Below are positions 11,601 to 21,792 of a stretch of 64,000 nucleotides of DNA, in pieces (position 1 is the first letter of the stretch; every line of letters begins with the position of its first letter). Below the pieces are notes generated by a model. It was given only the letters and a program-made list of their open reading frames with translations. It did no database searches and was not told the DNA's origin. The DNA lies in NCBI GenBank assembly GCA_037693485.1, contig CM075345.1:4419501-4483500 (forward strand), in the 5' to 3' direction. The position numbers were made by a program, and so were the translations under genes. The DNA is from Kitagawia praeruptora. Its lineage: Eukaryota; Streptophyta; Magnoliopsida; Apiales; Apiaceae.

Positions 11601-11941
11601 TAACTATCAGTAATAGGTAAGCAAAGTACTGAACTAACAACAGATTCAGTAATGTCAAATGAATCTTGTCCTAAATGTAGAACAATCTTACCTGATTGAC
11701 TCTGAGTAGAATCAATTACCTCAGCATTCTCCCAAGCTTGTGAAACAGCTACTTGATTAATCTGTGGAGATGCTGTCAATGCATAACTTAATGGTCCATT
11801 TGCCAGAAAGTCCATGATTGGATGAAAATCAGATGACACTCCTTCCTTGTTGGTGATAGCTGCAACATGATTGTTTGTCATAAAATCAAAGTCACCAAAC
11901 TTGAAGGCTACTAATTTAGGTAATCTTCTCTGAGCTGCCAT
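8618..11941 (-). CDS. Copia extra ORF (aORF), 1107 residues, function unknown
   Basis: An intact ORF between the pol region and the 3' LTR, the position of the extra or env-like ORF of SIRE/Maximus-type copia elements. Residues about 30-260 form a folded-looking region with FHPIMDFLANGP, an ALTASP motif, LRKEWSFYFDQI and a YYHRFMQLF segment. The same landmarks occur in the N-terminus of the ORF at 55341. The middle is long, acidic and Ser/Thr/Glu-rich. A coiled-coil-like stretch near residues 1000-1060 and a Lys/Asp/Gln-rich tail close it. I see no signal peptide or membrane segment, so an envelope role is not supported. The start is the first ATG after a pyrimidine-rich leader. It is uninterrupted although the rest of the element is broken. 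Confidence 0.8.
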   Translation of the reverse strand: MAAQRRLPKLVAFKFGDFDFMTNNHVAAITNKEGVSSDFHPIMDFLANGPLSYALTASPQINQVAVSQAWENAEVIDSTQSQSGKIVLHLGQDSFDITESVVSSVLCLPITDSYENVPSDDNIRTMLSELGYSGPLDNMSQLNRSFLRKEWSFYFDQIAKCFTGKCSSFQQITSVTSHIAYSLLYDRVINIGHIILSQMSIKLGLRDQNRKMVYYHRFMQLFVNHFIPDVEARFGREYCVSSYEQQKRIFSDITKKDNEKNLDEIPAIHYPHHFQVILKTHLPTLYNSSFFCGEMAQESQLEENPPVSTQVAQNIIVSETIQEPNFDPQPIVSKKPTSGVSQKTSVVRKRRFVVSSSSSNSSEDDDDLTLAERAELKAAIQLSVLAQRDEKPSHSQAAVSQKAVVLKKGKQLLDTVSQKTVSIEQRSHPKITSVSTPLESSQDKSFAHYIRRTRRKIQLSPTHTESSPTNIMQVSTNQATSMSVFDKRDLDIDSSWETTLSYRLAMGLISLKVKLSRPVLDFLIERVPKLLFPDEYGLLHQRLDLMKMYFYVSVRRQLVKKFGLSKHVALQSLHAYLFDKDVIIEDASAQGEQLEEVDRGKQSTEDTIAPVVSSRKDQMTVTATQEPSSQRKDDSGAVIADVERSSVMTENASEIPYDMGGMTLVDFSEDQTNFVQSESIHLEGVSQQKTLKDGDVLTMMSNEVLLKTSESSKEPESGILEPVVSERKEDDCMGSETIAAHSLEKTSSHMPYEEPSLHVSSGIKTPSKLYFSVGHESTYPNLSDTLEKMDIDPQFERLAPDQAKGEVERVLTLVSQSENEGMDDQLHSEGEKIRKPSFDFWDQVFPESWSENLGMDAGTYSFIKMYQKNDLAHHNAKPEVKAQKQKERLAEIINRRGARIKQSLDTYVPDEDPNDPSVPLYVLPISARIETSTVSDHSKEESGFEDVSTQNTGEGDDDHVSVPEQKDEDVDTSNQVLLLEYHTTQATSSTRLEDKVLSDSDTEDTRSTSNIEVHSDVLKDIQNSQIAIQTRLQSLEDNQVTIMENQAVLMNLICSVSESLGINVADVKKGEIKTIQRQQQHYQTEGDKDKAGGDKDQTNGSKKKNQE

Positions 11942-12300
11942 TCTTGATCTGAAAAGAAACTTGAAAAATTCTTGAAATGGATTAGTGATTTTGAAAACTC
12001 AAGAGTGATTTTTGCTTTAGAGAATGTAAGATTAGAGAAAGCAATTACACGATTAGAGTTTCAAAACAAATATATTTCACAAATCTTTCAGACCACTATC
12101 CCACGTTGACACGTAGATTGACAGGTGTCAGTCCCTGAAAAATGCGGTTACCCACGATTTTTTTTGGAAAATAAAAATCCAAAATTGATTTTCATGAAAT
12201 AAATCAGGGTATAAATAAGTAATACTGATCAGCTTCCTTTTCCTGATGACCTCTTAAAGAAATGTTTTAATAAAATATTAATTTTTATTAATAATTATAT
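11942..12300 (-). other. Leader/spacer upstream of the copia-1 extra ORF
   Basis: On the minus strand this reads into the ORF at 11941. A pyrimidine-rich TTTCTTTTCAG ends about 10 nt before the ATG and fits a 3' splice site. Further upstream lie two ACGTG cores, ACGTGTC (12108-12114) and AACGTGG (12101-12107). This would fit an internal promoter or spliced message for the extra ORF. The upstream limit of the copia sequence is not visible; no RNase H follows. Confidence 0.4.
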
Positions 12301-12592
12301 GTAAGAGTTAAAAAACAGAAACAAACAATAAATGAACAAAAGAAAAGTATAGTGGATGTACTAATAAATTGAAGTAAACGAATTTAATGATGAAGCAGAA
12401 GTGCGGAGCAACTCGAGTATATAATATATGGAGTTGTTCAAAGAGAGAACCTTTTCTTGGAGAAAACTAGGATACTTTTTATATTCATTGATTTTTATTC
12501 AATCTAATGGTTGATATCATTTCATGAGAATTCCTTAAATTTAACTAAAAGGGTATAGTGGTAACTTTAAGAAAGTTTTGTATAACGTGCTA
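12300..12592. other. Unassigned AT-rich DNA between copia-1 and the LINE
   Basis: No ORF or repeat I can name. It ends in the left copy of the LINE target duplication (12593-12606). Confidence 0.5.
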
Positions 12593-12954
12593 TTAGTATC
12601 AATCTAAGTGCTTCATTTCTCTCCATCACCCCTTCATTAAGGTTGGCCGGGGAAAGAAGAACAGTGATCTGTGATATCAGTTTGTAGTGCTTTTTGGACA
12701 GGAGTTGTACCACCAACAAAGTTTCTTCAACATCAGATCTAGTTAAAGAAGGTTTTATTTTTCTTACCCGTGATTTCTGGTTCAAGATTAACGGTAACAT
12801 TTATGCGTGTATATGATTACTTTAATTTCGTTAATTAGTCTCTATTACCTGATTCAATTTTTGTGTTTTACGGTATATAACTTAGATTTTTTTTGTGCTA
12901 TAGATATAATTGTGATATTTTTGTGTGATTCGTACCTGCTCATTTGTTTTAACG

Positions 12955-15782
12955 ATGCCGCGTAGTTTGCGTGTTGCCAGTTTGAATTTAGGTACCTTAA
13001 CGGGGAAATTTTTGGAGCTAGTGGACGTACTGAAGAAGCGAAGAGTGGACGTGGCGTGTATTCAAGAGACTAGGTGGAAGGGGACTCAGTCTAGAGAAGC
13101 GAATGTGTATAAATTGTGGTACTCAGGTCTTGTCAACTCAAGAAACGGAGTGGGCATTCTTTTGGCGAGAGATTTAAAAGACAACGTCGTGGAAGTGAAG
13201 AGGTGCAACGACAGGATCATGTCCGTCAGAGTTGTGGTTTGGGCGATTCTGAGAAGGAGGCTTTCTGGGTCTGTTTAGATGAGTTGGTCGGAAGTATTCC
13301 TGACGATCAATTTCTAGTGTTGGGTGGAGATTTCAATGGTCACATTGGTGAGCGGGTAGATGGGTATCACAGCGCGCATGGGGGTTTCGGCTTCGGGGTC
13401 AGGAATGTAGGTGGGTCCGCGTTGTTGGAGTTTGCTACAGCTCAGGAGTTGGTAATTGTGAACTCTGTTTTCCAGAAGAGGGCTGAACAGCACTCAAATC
13501 GATTACCTTCTTACGCGCAGTCGTGATGTTAGGGCGTGCGTGGATTGCAAGGTGTTCCGGAGTGAGGCCTATGCTTCCCAGCACCGTCTGTTGGCCATGG
13601 ATCTATCCATGGGGGGTCGAGTTGTTCGCAGGATGAGAGATTCTAGACCAAGAATCCTTTGGAAAGATTTGAAGGGCGAGAAGGCGGCCGAATTCAGGAA
13701 GTCTCTGTTCAATGAAGGTTGTTTTGCTCGTGGTGGAGATGCTAACTCTAGGTGGACCGAGATGGCGAAGGCTATTCGGTGTGTGGGCGAGAAGGTGGTG
13801 GGGGTGTCCCCAGGAAGGTTCAGTGGTCGTAAGGAGTCATGGTGGTGTAACGAGGAGGTTCAAAAGAAAGTAAAGGCTAAACTTGCGCTCTTTAAAGAGC
13901 ATTTGTCGATCTGTGCAGGGGCGGAGAGGATCCGGAAGATGGAAGCGTACAAGGTGGCGAGACGACAGGCAAAAAAGGCTATGGCGAAAGCCAAAGGTGA
14001 AGCCTATGAGGAGCTGTACAAGCGCCTAGATACCAAGGAAGAAGCGAATGCTATCTTTAAACTAGCTAAAGCTAGGGAAAGAGGGCGGCGCGACCTGGGT
14101 TCTGTTAAGTTTGTTAAGGACGAGGCAGGCCAAGTGTTAGTGAACGAAGATGCTATTAAAGAGAGGTGGAGTTCGTATTTTCATAACCTTTTCAATGAGG
14201 CTAGGAGGAGTGGTACCGGTGAGGAGCAAGAGGTCTCTTTTTCGTCTGTGCTATCTTTCCGTGCCTGTGAGAGTATCAGCAAGGAGGAAGTCAAGGGTGC
14301 CCTTCTAAAGATGGCTAGAGGGAAAGCGGTTGGTCCGGATCAGATCCCTATAGAGGTGTGGTTGTGTCTTGGTGAGGTTGGCATCCAATGGCTAGCAGAT
14401 CTGTTCAATGCTCTCCTCTTGGGTGATAAGATGCCAGTTGAATGGGGGCGTAGTATTGTGGTCCCTTTTTTCAAGAACAAAGGCGATGCTCAGAGTTGTA
14501 GTAATTATCGGGGTATTAAATTACTCAGTCATACTATGAAACTTTGGGAGAGAGTAGTTGAATGGCGGATTAGAAGAGAAGTTGATATCTCAGAGAATCA
14601 ATTTGGTTTTATGCCTGGGAGATCGACGATCGAGGCCATTCATCTCGTCAGACGCCTTATGGAAAAGTTCAGGGATCGTCGCAAAGACCTCCATATGGTG
14701 TTCATTGATCTTGAGAAGGCGTATGATAGCATCCCCCGTGAAGCTATTTGGAAGAGCCTTGAGGAGAGGAGGGTGTCATCGTCGTACGTTAGGGTGATTC
14801 AAGACATGGACATGTACTCCCTAACTAGTTCTTGCGTCAAAACCCCAGTGGGTGACTCCCGTTTTTTCCCCGTTGAGATTGGGCTCCATCAGGGGTCGGC
14901 CCTAAGTCCTCTTCTTTTCGCCCTTATCATTGATGTCATGTCGCGAGGGATTCAGGATGACGTCCCTTGGTGCATGCTCTTCGCTGATGATATCGTGTTA
15001 GTGGCATAGTCGAGGGGGGAGGTGAACGAGAAGTTGGAGTTATGGAGATATACTTTGGAGTCCCAAGGCTTGCGTTTGAGCCGGTCTAAAAATGAGTATC
15101 TCTGGTGTAACTTTAGTGGTGAGGCCAACGAAGAAAGGGTGGAGGTTAGGATTGAAGATCAGATCGTCCCTCGTACGGATAAGTTCAAGTATTTGGGTTC
15201 GATCATCCAGAAAGAAGGTGAGATTGAAGACGATGTCTCGCATCGTATCAAGACGGGGTGGCTAAGGTGGAGGGCATCGTCGGGGGTGATGTGCGACAAG
15301 AAAGTACCTTTAAATTTGAAAGGGAAATTCTATAGAGCGGCAATCCGTCCTGCGATGTTGTATGGTTCTGAGTGTTGGGCGGCGAAGAAGGCCCTCGAGA
15401 GCAAGTTGGAAGCGGCTGAAATGAGGATGTTGCGGTGGTCTTGTGGGCGCACGATTTGGATAAAATTCCGAATGTGGTTTTTAGGAGCGAGCTAGAGGTG
15501 GCACCTTTTTCTGCAAAAGTTAGGGAAGGGAGGTTGAGATGGTTCGGCCACGTCCGTAGGAGGCTGGCTGAAGCCCCAGTGAGGAGGCTGGCTGAAGCCC
15601 CAGTGAGGAGGTCGCGGGAAGAGCAGTTTAGGTTGGATTTGAAGGCCTTAAACTTAAATGAGGCCTTGACTGCGGATAGGTGTTCTTGGAGGCGACAGAT
15701 CAGAGTGGTGGATTCTCTTTTAGGGAGCGGCTCTGTGGTTGAGAGACTCAGAGTTGGGTTGTCTCGGTTAACTTTATCTTAG
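12955..15782 (+). pseudogene. RTE LINE ORF: endonuclease and reverse transcriptase, with frameshifts and a stop
   Basis: Endonuclease part: ASLNLGTLTG, CIQETRWKG, then GGDFNGHIG and ASQHRLLAMD carry the Asn, Glu, Asp/Asn and His positions of the APE-like fold. Reverse transcriptase part: VGPDQIP, SNYRGIKLL, QFGFMPGRST, FIDLEKAYDS, HQGSALSP and the catalytic FADDIVLV near 14985-15005. Breaks: a frame change near 13231-13258, where about 30 bp of the expected endonuclease is missing; another near 13490-13540; an in-frame TAG at 15007-15009 just after FADDIVLVA; and a frame change near 15440-15480. The final frame ends at 15782. The start is taken at the ATG at 12955, just before the first endonuclease motif. 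Confidence 0.88.
15564..15611 (+). repeat. 24-bp in-frame tandem duplication in LINE ORF
   Basis: Two identical 24-bp units, 15564-15587 and 15588-15611, encoding LAEAPVRR twice near the C-terminus. In frame and probably a slippage event in this copy. Confidence 0.85.
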
Positions 15783-16839
15783 TAGTTCGGCTTTATTGTT
15801 CTCATTTTCCGTTTTTATTGTCTTCTGTTTTCTGGTTTTGCAGTTGCAGGGAGCTTGGCTTGGTGGCATCTTAGATATGAGTGTCTTGCAGAGCGGAATA
15901 GTCAGTCCCCTAGCAGGTAAGCCCCATGTGTTCAAAGCCGTGGACGCAGGTATGACGATGAACCTCTTTCGAAACTTTGACAGCCCTTGTGGCTAACACT
16001 CAATATTAGCTTATTTGTGCATTTAGCCGGGGGTTTTCACGGAAACAGCCTCCCTGCCGTTAAAAACAGGGACATGGTCTGCGTACATCTCACCCCCAGA
16101 TCCTGCTCTGTGCGGGATATACTGGGTATGTTTGGTTTGGTTTGGTTTGGTTTTAGTATCAATCTATATAATAAATGCATATTTCAACTATTTCCTAAAA
16201 TCATCCTACAGTCATGCATTTACGTAACTCAGCTGTTTCGACCATGTATTTCCATTTTTTTAATTTAAAAAACTTTCCTATTTCAAGTATTATGTCTTAG
16301 TATTTAATTCAAAAATCACAATCATTTCAAATTACGTGCATTTATTTATTTAATAATAATAATATACATTAAATTTAACTAGCATTTTGCCCGTACTTCG
16401 TACACGGCTTCGTATTTAATTTAAAACGACAATATAATTTTTTTTTACAAATTTGATTATTTTCTTAGAAAGATATTCTAACATTTATATAAATAATGAA
16501 TTATTCAAAATATATTGTAGACAACTATATAAGTATTTAATAAAATAGTGATATGATAAAATTCATATAAAAGAGCATTGGAGCCATCCTCCATAGAACC
16601 AATATATCCTGCATAGAACCAATATATCCATCATAGCAATCCTTGCGTCCTATCATCACATTTGGTTCATTCTCCAATCAATCATCGCAGAGCTGAATTT
16701 TCATAATTTAGAGACACCAAAAGAATGAGATTAAGAAGCGGAATATGTCATAGGTAAATTATGAGCCCTGATTTGCTTCAGCATAGTAAGATGAAATTGT
16801 TATCCTTTCCTGAGTAGATATATGTCAAATTTTTTATTT

Positions 16840-17000
16840 TCTCCAGCAATACAGTGAGAAGGATAAGATTGCTCTAGTTTTCCAGGTTGATGAGAGTTAA
16901 GAAATGCAAGAACTGGCCATTTCTGCTCAGAAAACACTCTTGCAAGCCTTTCTAACTCCTCTATCATGTGAGATATCTGGATTTTGGGTTCCCTTGGTGC
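16840..17000 (-). pseudogene. Nicotinamidase exon fragment
   Basis: One exon reading APREPKIQISHMIEELERL, then WPVLAFLNSHQP and YPSHCIAGEN, preceded by a good acceptor (GTGCTAG). This matches the plant nicotinamidase (isochorismatase-fold) segment around PVLAF-DSHHP-YPPHC, which deaminates nicotinamide to nicotinate in NAD salvage. In the family this segment supplies metal-binding Asp and His residues. Here the Asp of DSH is Asn and the second His of SHH is Gln, while HC is kept. The catalytic Cys domain is absent. Frame stops follow at about 16800. It is a non-functional piece, assigned from memory of the family motif. Confidence 0.65.
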
Positions 17001-17894
17001 CTAGCACACAAAAACACAGAGTTAAATTTACATTAAACCTTAGGTAGATATTATTTTATTTTACACATACTCCGTTATGTTAATTGTTATGCTGTCATGC
17101 CTAATTATATGAGGTGTTATAAAACACTACTCACCAGATATAACCCATGAAATTGGTTCAAAATACTATATTTAAAATGATTTTCATAATTTTTTATTTT
17201 CTCCCTCGCTTTGACTATGTCTAATTATATAGTAAAATGTTAATCGACTCTCACATTTTATTATAAGAATAATTATTTTATTCAATGAGGAGAATTTAAA
17301 TTATGATGTAAATAAAATATTGAGAACTCAAATCCGGAAAACTCACAATAAACTCAAAAACCAACTGCTACCCGACCCGAATAAAAAAAAGTAACAATTA
17401 AAGGCAATCAAAGCTGATAATTTGATAAAACTAATTTGGAAGCAAAACATAAATGTCCAACACTTAAATTTAAAGATTAAAAAAAAATTACAGTAATTTC
17501 TCCCTCAGCCCAAGAAGATTACTTGTTCAATGGGGGTATACACTACAAAGAAAACATGCTGGCTGGAGAAGTTTAGTTGCTTCTAAATTATATGATTGTA
17601 ATTACTTACTGAATACAGAAAAGCCCTACTGAAACATCGCCAGTTATATGCCCTTCTAATGTTAATGTCTTCTGTAATGATGTTGCAGCTGTTTGAAGTA
17701 CATGGCTTTACTACCTCTCGTGGCCTAATTTGGTAGCTTCCAACCTCATAACTCCTAGTAAATATTGCAATAATTTGGTAGCTTCCAACCTCATAACTCC
17801 TAGTAAATATTGCAAGAAAGGATATTTATAGATTCAGGTGAGATAAGTCCTAGAATTAAGCAATATAAGAATTATCTGACAATATAACATGAAA
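17001..17894. other. Intron-like or intergenic DNA between nicotinamidase and kinase fragments
   Basis: AT-rich, with no coding frame I can assign. It contains the 45-bp tandem duplication at 17726-17815. Confidence 0.45.
17726..17815. repeat. 45-bp tandem duplication
   Basis: Two adjacent units (17726-17770 and 17771-17815), each containing TTTGGTAGCTTCCAACCTCA. Perfect by eye. It lies just beyond the kinase fragment. Confidence 0.85.
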
Positions 17895-18489
17895 CTCAAT
17901 AGTTGTCGCTGCTCCTTGTCAAGTTTCGATGTTGAAAGGATTTCAGCCATACTTACGACACCTGCTAGTGGAGATCTTATCTCATGTGACATAGTTGCAA
18001 GCATTTGTTTTGCTCGCATAGTTTCCTCTGCAGAAGAGTATAGATAGGCATACATGAATAACTTCTGCTCAGAGGCAACAGGCCTAACAAAAAAATAATT
18101 ACATAGCTAGAGTAGTTGACAAACCTGTAATATGAATTGATTTGTTAAGTTCCATCTCCTTGGCCTTTTGCACTGCTATCTCCTGTCTAAGTTGTGCCAT
18201 CTTCTCTGTTTTTCTAATCTATGATCACAAACATATTATGTCATGAGACAGGTGAAGGTGTTGCGCAAGTATGCGATCCTATACTAAAAGTAGCCTGGGA
18301 TACTTTTGGGCTCAAAAGGCAGATGGAAATATATGCAAGAAAAGAAAATGACAAATGGATAAAACTTTTTTAATGAATCATCAATGATAAAAGTAATATG
18401 ACCTGATCAGTAACATCCATTCCCATATAATTTACACCGATAGTCTCTTCGACTTTGCTGAAAACAGGCTCTACATATATCAAAAATGT
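17895..18489 (-). pseudogene. AHK5/CKI2-like histidine kinase, three consecutive exons
   Basis: Three exons in correct order and phase on the minus strand. Exon 18489-18403 (29 codons) reads TFLIYVEPVF...VNYMGMDVTDQ, the end of the PAS-like region. Exon 18218-18125 reads IRKTEKMAQLRQE...LNKSIHIT, the coiled coil. Exon 18027-17895 reads EETMRAKQMLATMSHEIRSP, with the phosphoacceptor His of the H-box, then MAEILSTSKLDKEQRQLLS. Splice sites are GT/AG and the joined phases give the family's IHIT-EETMRAK junction. Similarity stops after RQLLS, where the kinase would continue; the N-terminus, ATPase and receiver domains are missing. The full-length family is a cytosolic hybrid kinase in cytokinin, ethylene or stress signalling. 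This piece cannot phosphorylate. Confidence 0.8.
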
Positions 18490-20228
18490 CTGCAAAATGC
18501 ATGAATCTAATAAGCATGATGGCTAAATCGATAAACTATAAACTTAGACTTACCAGCACCGAACTGCTATATTGCGCACAATTTCGAGATGTAGCTGTTT
18601 TAATTGACCAAAAAATTATCTTCTTTTGAGTTACAACGATTTGTACTTTTTTAAGTCCACAATCAAGGTACCATGGAAGAACTGATGAAACCAAGGATGT
18701 AGAACCGTCATTTTTCCACCAGAAAGATATCATTTTTGCCTTAGAATAACTACAGTAATTTAGCATTCAAACCTTTTATTTTAGTATTAAAGTCCACAAT
18801 CTAGATGTTGTTTTCCAGTCATCATGTCTATGTACATCTAGCAATCTGCTAATTATGTCTAGGGGTATTTCCATATGCCCAGAAGCAATTTTACGAATGG
18901 AAGATGGTTGCTTCTATAACAATTATGAAAAAAATTAGTTGTTCATGCTCATGTTTTTAGAATCATTTGTTAACATTAAGATTTTTGCATGAGACAAACC
19001 ACCAACCTAATAAGCATGTGTCTTGGATATTTTTTCTACCTTAATAAGATTAAGCATTAAGCAACCTTAATAAGATTAAACATTTTGCATCGATCTGGGA
19101 TCTTACATTTGCAGATCATTTTTTTTAGTTCCTTAAATCGCTTTTTTAGAGCCAGCGATTCGTAATAATGTTCGCTCTCTCTTTCTATTAGGCAGCACCA
19201 AAGTACTAACAGGCTTATTAAAACCATTATTTGGAACAGATGCTTAAGTAGGATGATGAGAATTCAGGAAGAGCACTAATTACTTAATCTGCAGACTTGA
19301 TAGCTCTCACAACATCAGGTGCGGTGTCTACGAAATACAAACTTTCCCTCCCCTCCAAAATCAGATTGGCTACATAAAATTTGAAAACAATACAAAAAAT
19401 TTTTCTACCCAAAAAGTAAAAAACATGATAAATTTCAAAGCAGATACAAAAATTTTTGTGACCAAACCATTCAGTTACTGGCAAAACAAAGAATGCTTTA
19501 AGGAAAAATAAGAACTTTAAAAATGTCGCACAATAACGACCAATATACCTGGTCCATGAAGTTGTTTCAACAGATTAATTATGCGTCATGCGTCGGCTTT
19601 GAGCGTATGCTGGTAGCACTAACAACAGATTTGGCAAGTACAAAATTGGAGGCCCTGTTAACATTTCATTATAAAAATAAAAGCCCGCGCTGCACAGACC
19701 TTTGATATATATATGTAAATATCACCCATTCATTTAAAAAAAATAAAAATGTTATAAATACATAGAGATACATTAACACGTACATATGCTCGAATGGAAC
19801 AAAAAGAGAATCATTAAGCCCAAACAAACTACCATTTAAGCCATCAATTTTCAAGAACTAAAAGAGATAGATTGTAAAAAAATCTAAATCAATATAGTCT
19901 TATATTTATGGAACCACGACATATTGATCAATTTAAATGAAAAAAAATATAAAAAACTCACAAATATTTCTGATTTTGAAACCAAACTCAGCTCATATCG
20001 TTCATAGCTCTAGCATTAAAACCCTTTCAAAATTCTAATCTCAATCAGTATCAGCTAATAGCAACTGTACGATTTTGCAGCAGCAATTCTAAGATACAAA
20101 ATTAGTATATTTCCAGTTTCTCTCTTAGAAGTAAGAAACATAGAAGGTACACTCAAAGAACACAAATCAGTAAACTATATGTTCATACTGCTGCAAACCT
20201 TGCCAATAAAGTTTTAAAATCCGTGTTA
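18490..20228. other. Stretch without an assignable gene
   Basis: AT-rich. Short open frames occur on both strands (for example a minus-strand piece ending ...VDTAPDVVRAIKSAD near 19284-19375 with an exon-like AG/GT context), but I cannot assign any of them. Possibly intron or captured exon remnants. Confidence 0.4.
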
Positions 20229-21009
20229 CTAAAATTCTTCAGTGATATCCTCTTTTTGAAGCTCCAGGGGTAAGGACCTATTAAAGGAGCTTATTTTCCC
20301 AGTTCCGTCCATCATTGCAGATCGAACAATCTGCAAATCAAATCAACCCCAAATCAGAAATGCCCATAATATAAATGGTCACCTAAATTTTGGAGCACTG
20401 GTAGTCTGGCACCAGTAAATTACATGTAAATCTTCAAGATTATATGAAAGTTTCTGCTATTAAATAGTAATACTTTTCCCTCTATATATGTTTGCAAATG
20501 TTTTTATAAAACACACAGGCTGTGTTAAGATTAAGGGGAAACCTTGAGACTGGGCTATTAGCTCTAATTTTGAACATTCCGATTCCCATAGCATAAAGTT
20601 ACTTTATCACTTTATTTCATATTACTGGAGATAAATAGTTCCATGGAGAGTATAGGATTAAATAGTCCCCATCCATTGAACATAAGTGATAAAAATAGTC
20701 CACTGAAACCATGGTTACTAAGGAATATGGATATAGATATTTAGATATATTTATAGGCTCCACCAATATAATAGAGAAGATTGACAATCATTAAGCTATA
20801 GGTAGTCTAGAATAGGGCATAGCTGTATTGTAATGGCAACATGTCTTCATTATTAAGCTTTACATATTCGATATGCAGATATATGTCCACTGTATTCATA
20901 CAGGTATGTATCTTGTGTATGTGTGTGTGACTCTACCTTCTCTATTTCAGCGGAAAGATCAAGGATGTCTTTTAAATGCTGCAAAGCTTTATCTCTTCCT
21001 TGTCCCAAC
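20229..21009 (-). pseudogene. Two terminal exons of an unrecognised gene
   Basis: Exon 21009-20937 reads LGQGRDKALQHLKDILDLSA then EIEK, with acceptor TTTTAAG and donor AAG|GTAGAG. Exon 20330-20229 reads IVRSAMMDGTGKISSF, NRSLPLELQKEDITEEF and stop, after a good acceptor (ATTTGCAG). Phase 0 joins them. The product would be a helical C-terminus. I do not recognise the family. A donor-like CATCTCAG|GTATTTC near 23180 on the same strand could be a 5' UTR exon of the same gene, but no exons between are clear. It may be a captured fragment. Confidence 0.45.
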
Positions 21010-21519
21010 CTTAAAAAGCCAAATTTAGAAACACAAAGAAACGAAGATGAAACGGAAGAAGACAATATATAATTAAGATTGAAGATCAAAGACATCTTTC
21101 ATGTAAGGGATGGTTGCTACTACAGACAATGACATGCAAACTGAAATACAAAAACCCGAAAACCAAGTTAACCGATACCATTTCCTGGCTGATTTATTAG
21201 TTGTAAAGTATATGGAAAGAAAATTAGAAAACACATAACTGTTAGAAAAAGTCAAGGTCCTAAATCAAAATAGAGACTCCAGATCCTCAATCCTAATAAA
21301 AGCCCACCTCAACCCCATAAGTGTTGCTGTCTCAATAAAGTTGTACACAACCGCCACATACTTTACAGAAACTACCTAACATGCTTCTAATAAGGTAAAA
21401 TCACAAATAAATATAAATATAGATTAGATTGATCATTTGTCACCGTGTTCCTTCTTCTATCATGTTTTAGCTTCTATCTTACAACTGTTCAGATATATCA
21501 AACAAAAACAAAATATTAC

Positions 21520-21792
21520 AGCCCCTGCGGGGCCAGTCATGGTCTAATTATAATTATGTATTGTTATTTGCAGGGGCTTTGAGAGGGCCTATTTGCACAG
21601 CCCCTGCGGGTCCAGTCAAGGTGAGAGAGATACGGACTACGCTCTTCTGTATCACGCAAAAAGCAGGTCTAATTATAATTGTTTATTGTTATTTGCAGGG
21701 GCTTTGAGAGGGTCTATTTGCACAGCCCATGTGTTTCCAGTCAAGGTGAGAGAGATACAGACTACGCTCTTCTGTATCACGCAAAGAGCAGG
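21520..21792 (+). repeat. Tandemly duplicated exon-like unit, period 125 bp
   Basis: A unit running from GGTCTAATTATAATT through TTATTTGCAG, an open segment reading GALRG, ICTA and PVKVREI, and a GCAG|GT donor is present twice (from 21541 and 21666), with part of a third copy at 21520-21540. Both copies keep acceptor, frame and donor. The source gene is not recognised. One unit differs at codons near CTAPAG (CTAHVF in the second). Confidence 0.6.

Larger units (their letters stand above)
12607..16152 (+). mobile_element. Full-length RTE-type LINE with 14-bp target duplication
   Basis: The 14-bp TTAGTATCAATCTA stands at 12593-12606 and again at 16153-16166, fixing both ends of a 3546-bp element. 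The order is a 5' leader of about 350 bp, an apurinic endonuclease domain, a reverse transcriptase and a 3' untranslated tail. The tail carries the GACATGGTCTGCGTACAT and GCGGGATATACTGGGTATG segments typical of plant RTE LINEs and ends in a short GGTTT repeat rather than poly-A. Length and domain order fit the RTE clade. The coding region is decayed, so the copy is dead, but its intact ends show that insertion was complete. Confidence 0.92.

Noticed and set aside
8618..11941. Envelope gene of an endogenous retrovirus-like element
   Set aside because: Position fits, but I see no signal peptide, membrane anchor or cleavage site; described instead as an extra ORF of unknown function.
15796..16268. 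Two short frames after the LINE coding region
   Set aside because: They lie in the 3' untranslated tail and beyond the element end; conserved as nucleotide sequence in RTE tails, not protein.
19284..19484. Minus-strand frame ending ...VDTAPDVVRAIKSAD
   Set aside because: Could be an exon remnant, but I cannot match it to a family and the upstream part is AT-rich intron-like.
21073..21255. Minus-strand frame with an acceptor-like start and SVVATIPYMKDVFDLQS
   Set aside because: Exon-like, but no family recognised and no consistent phase with neighbouring exons.
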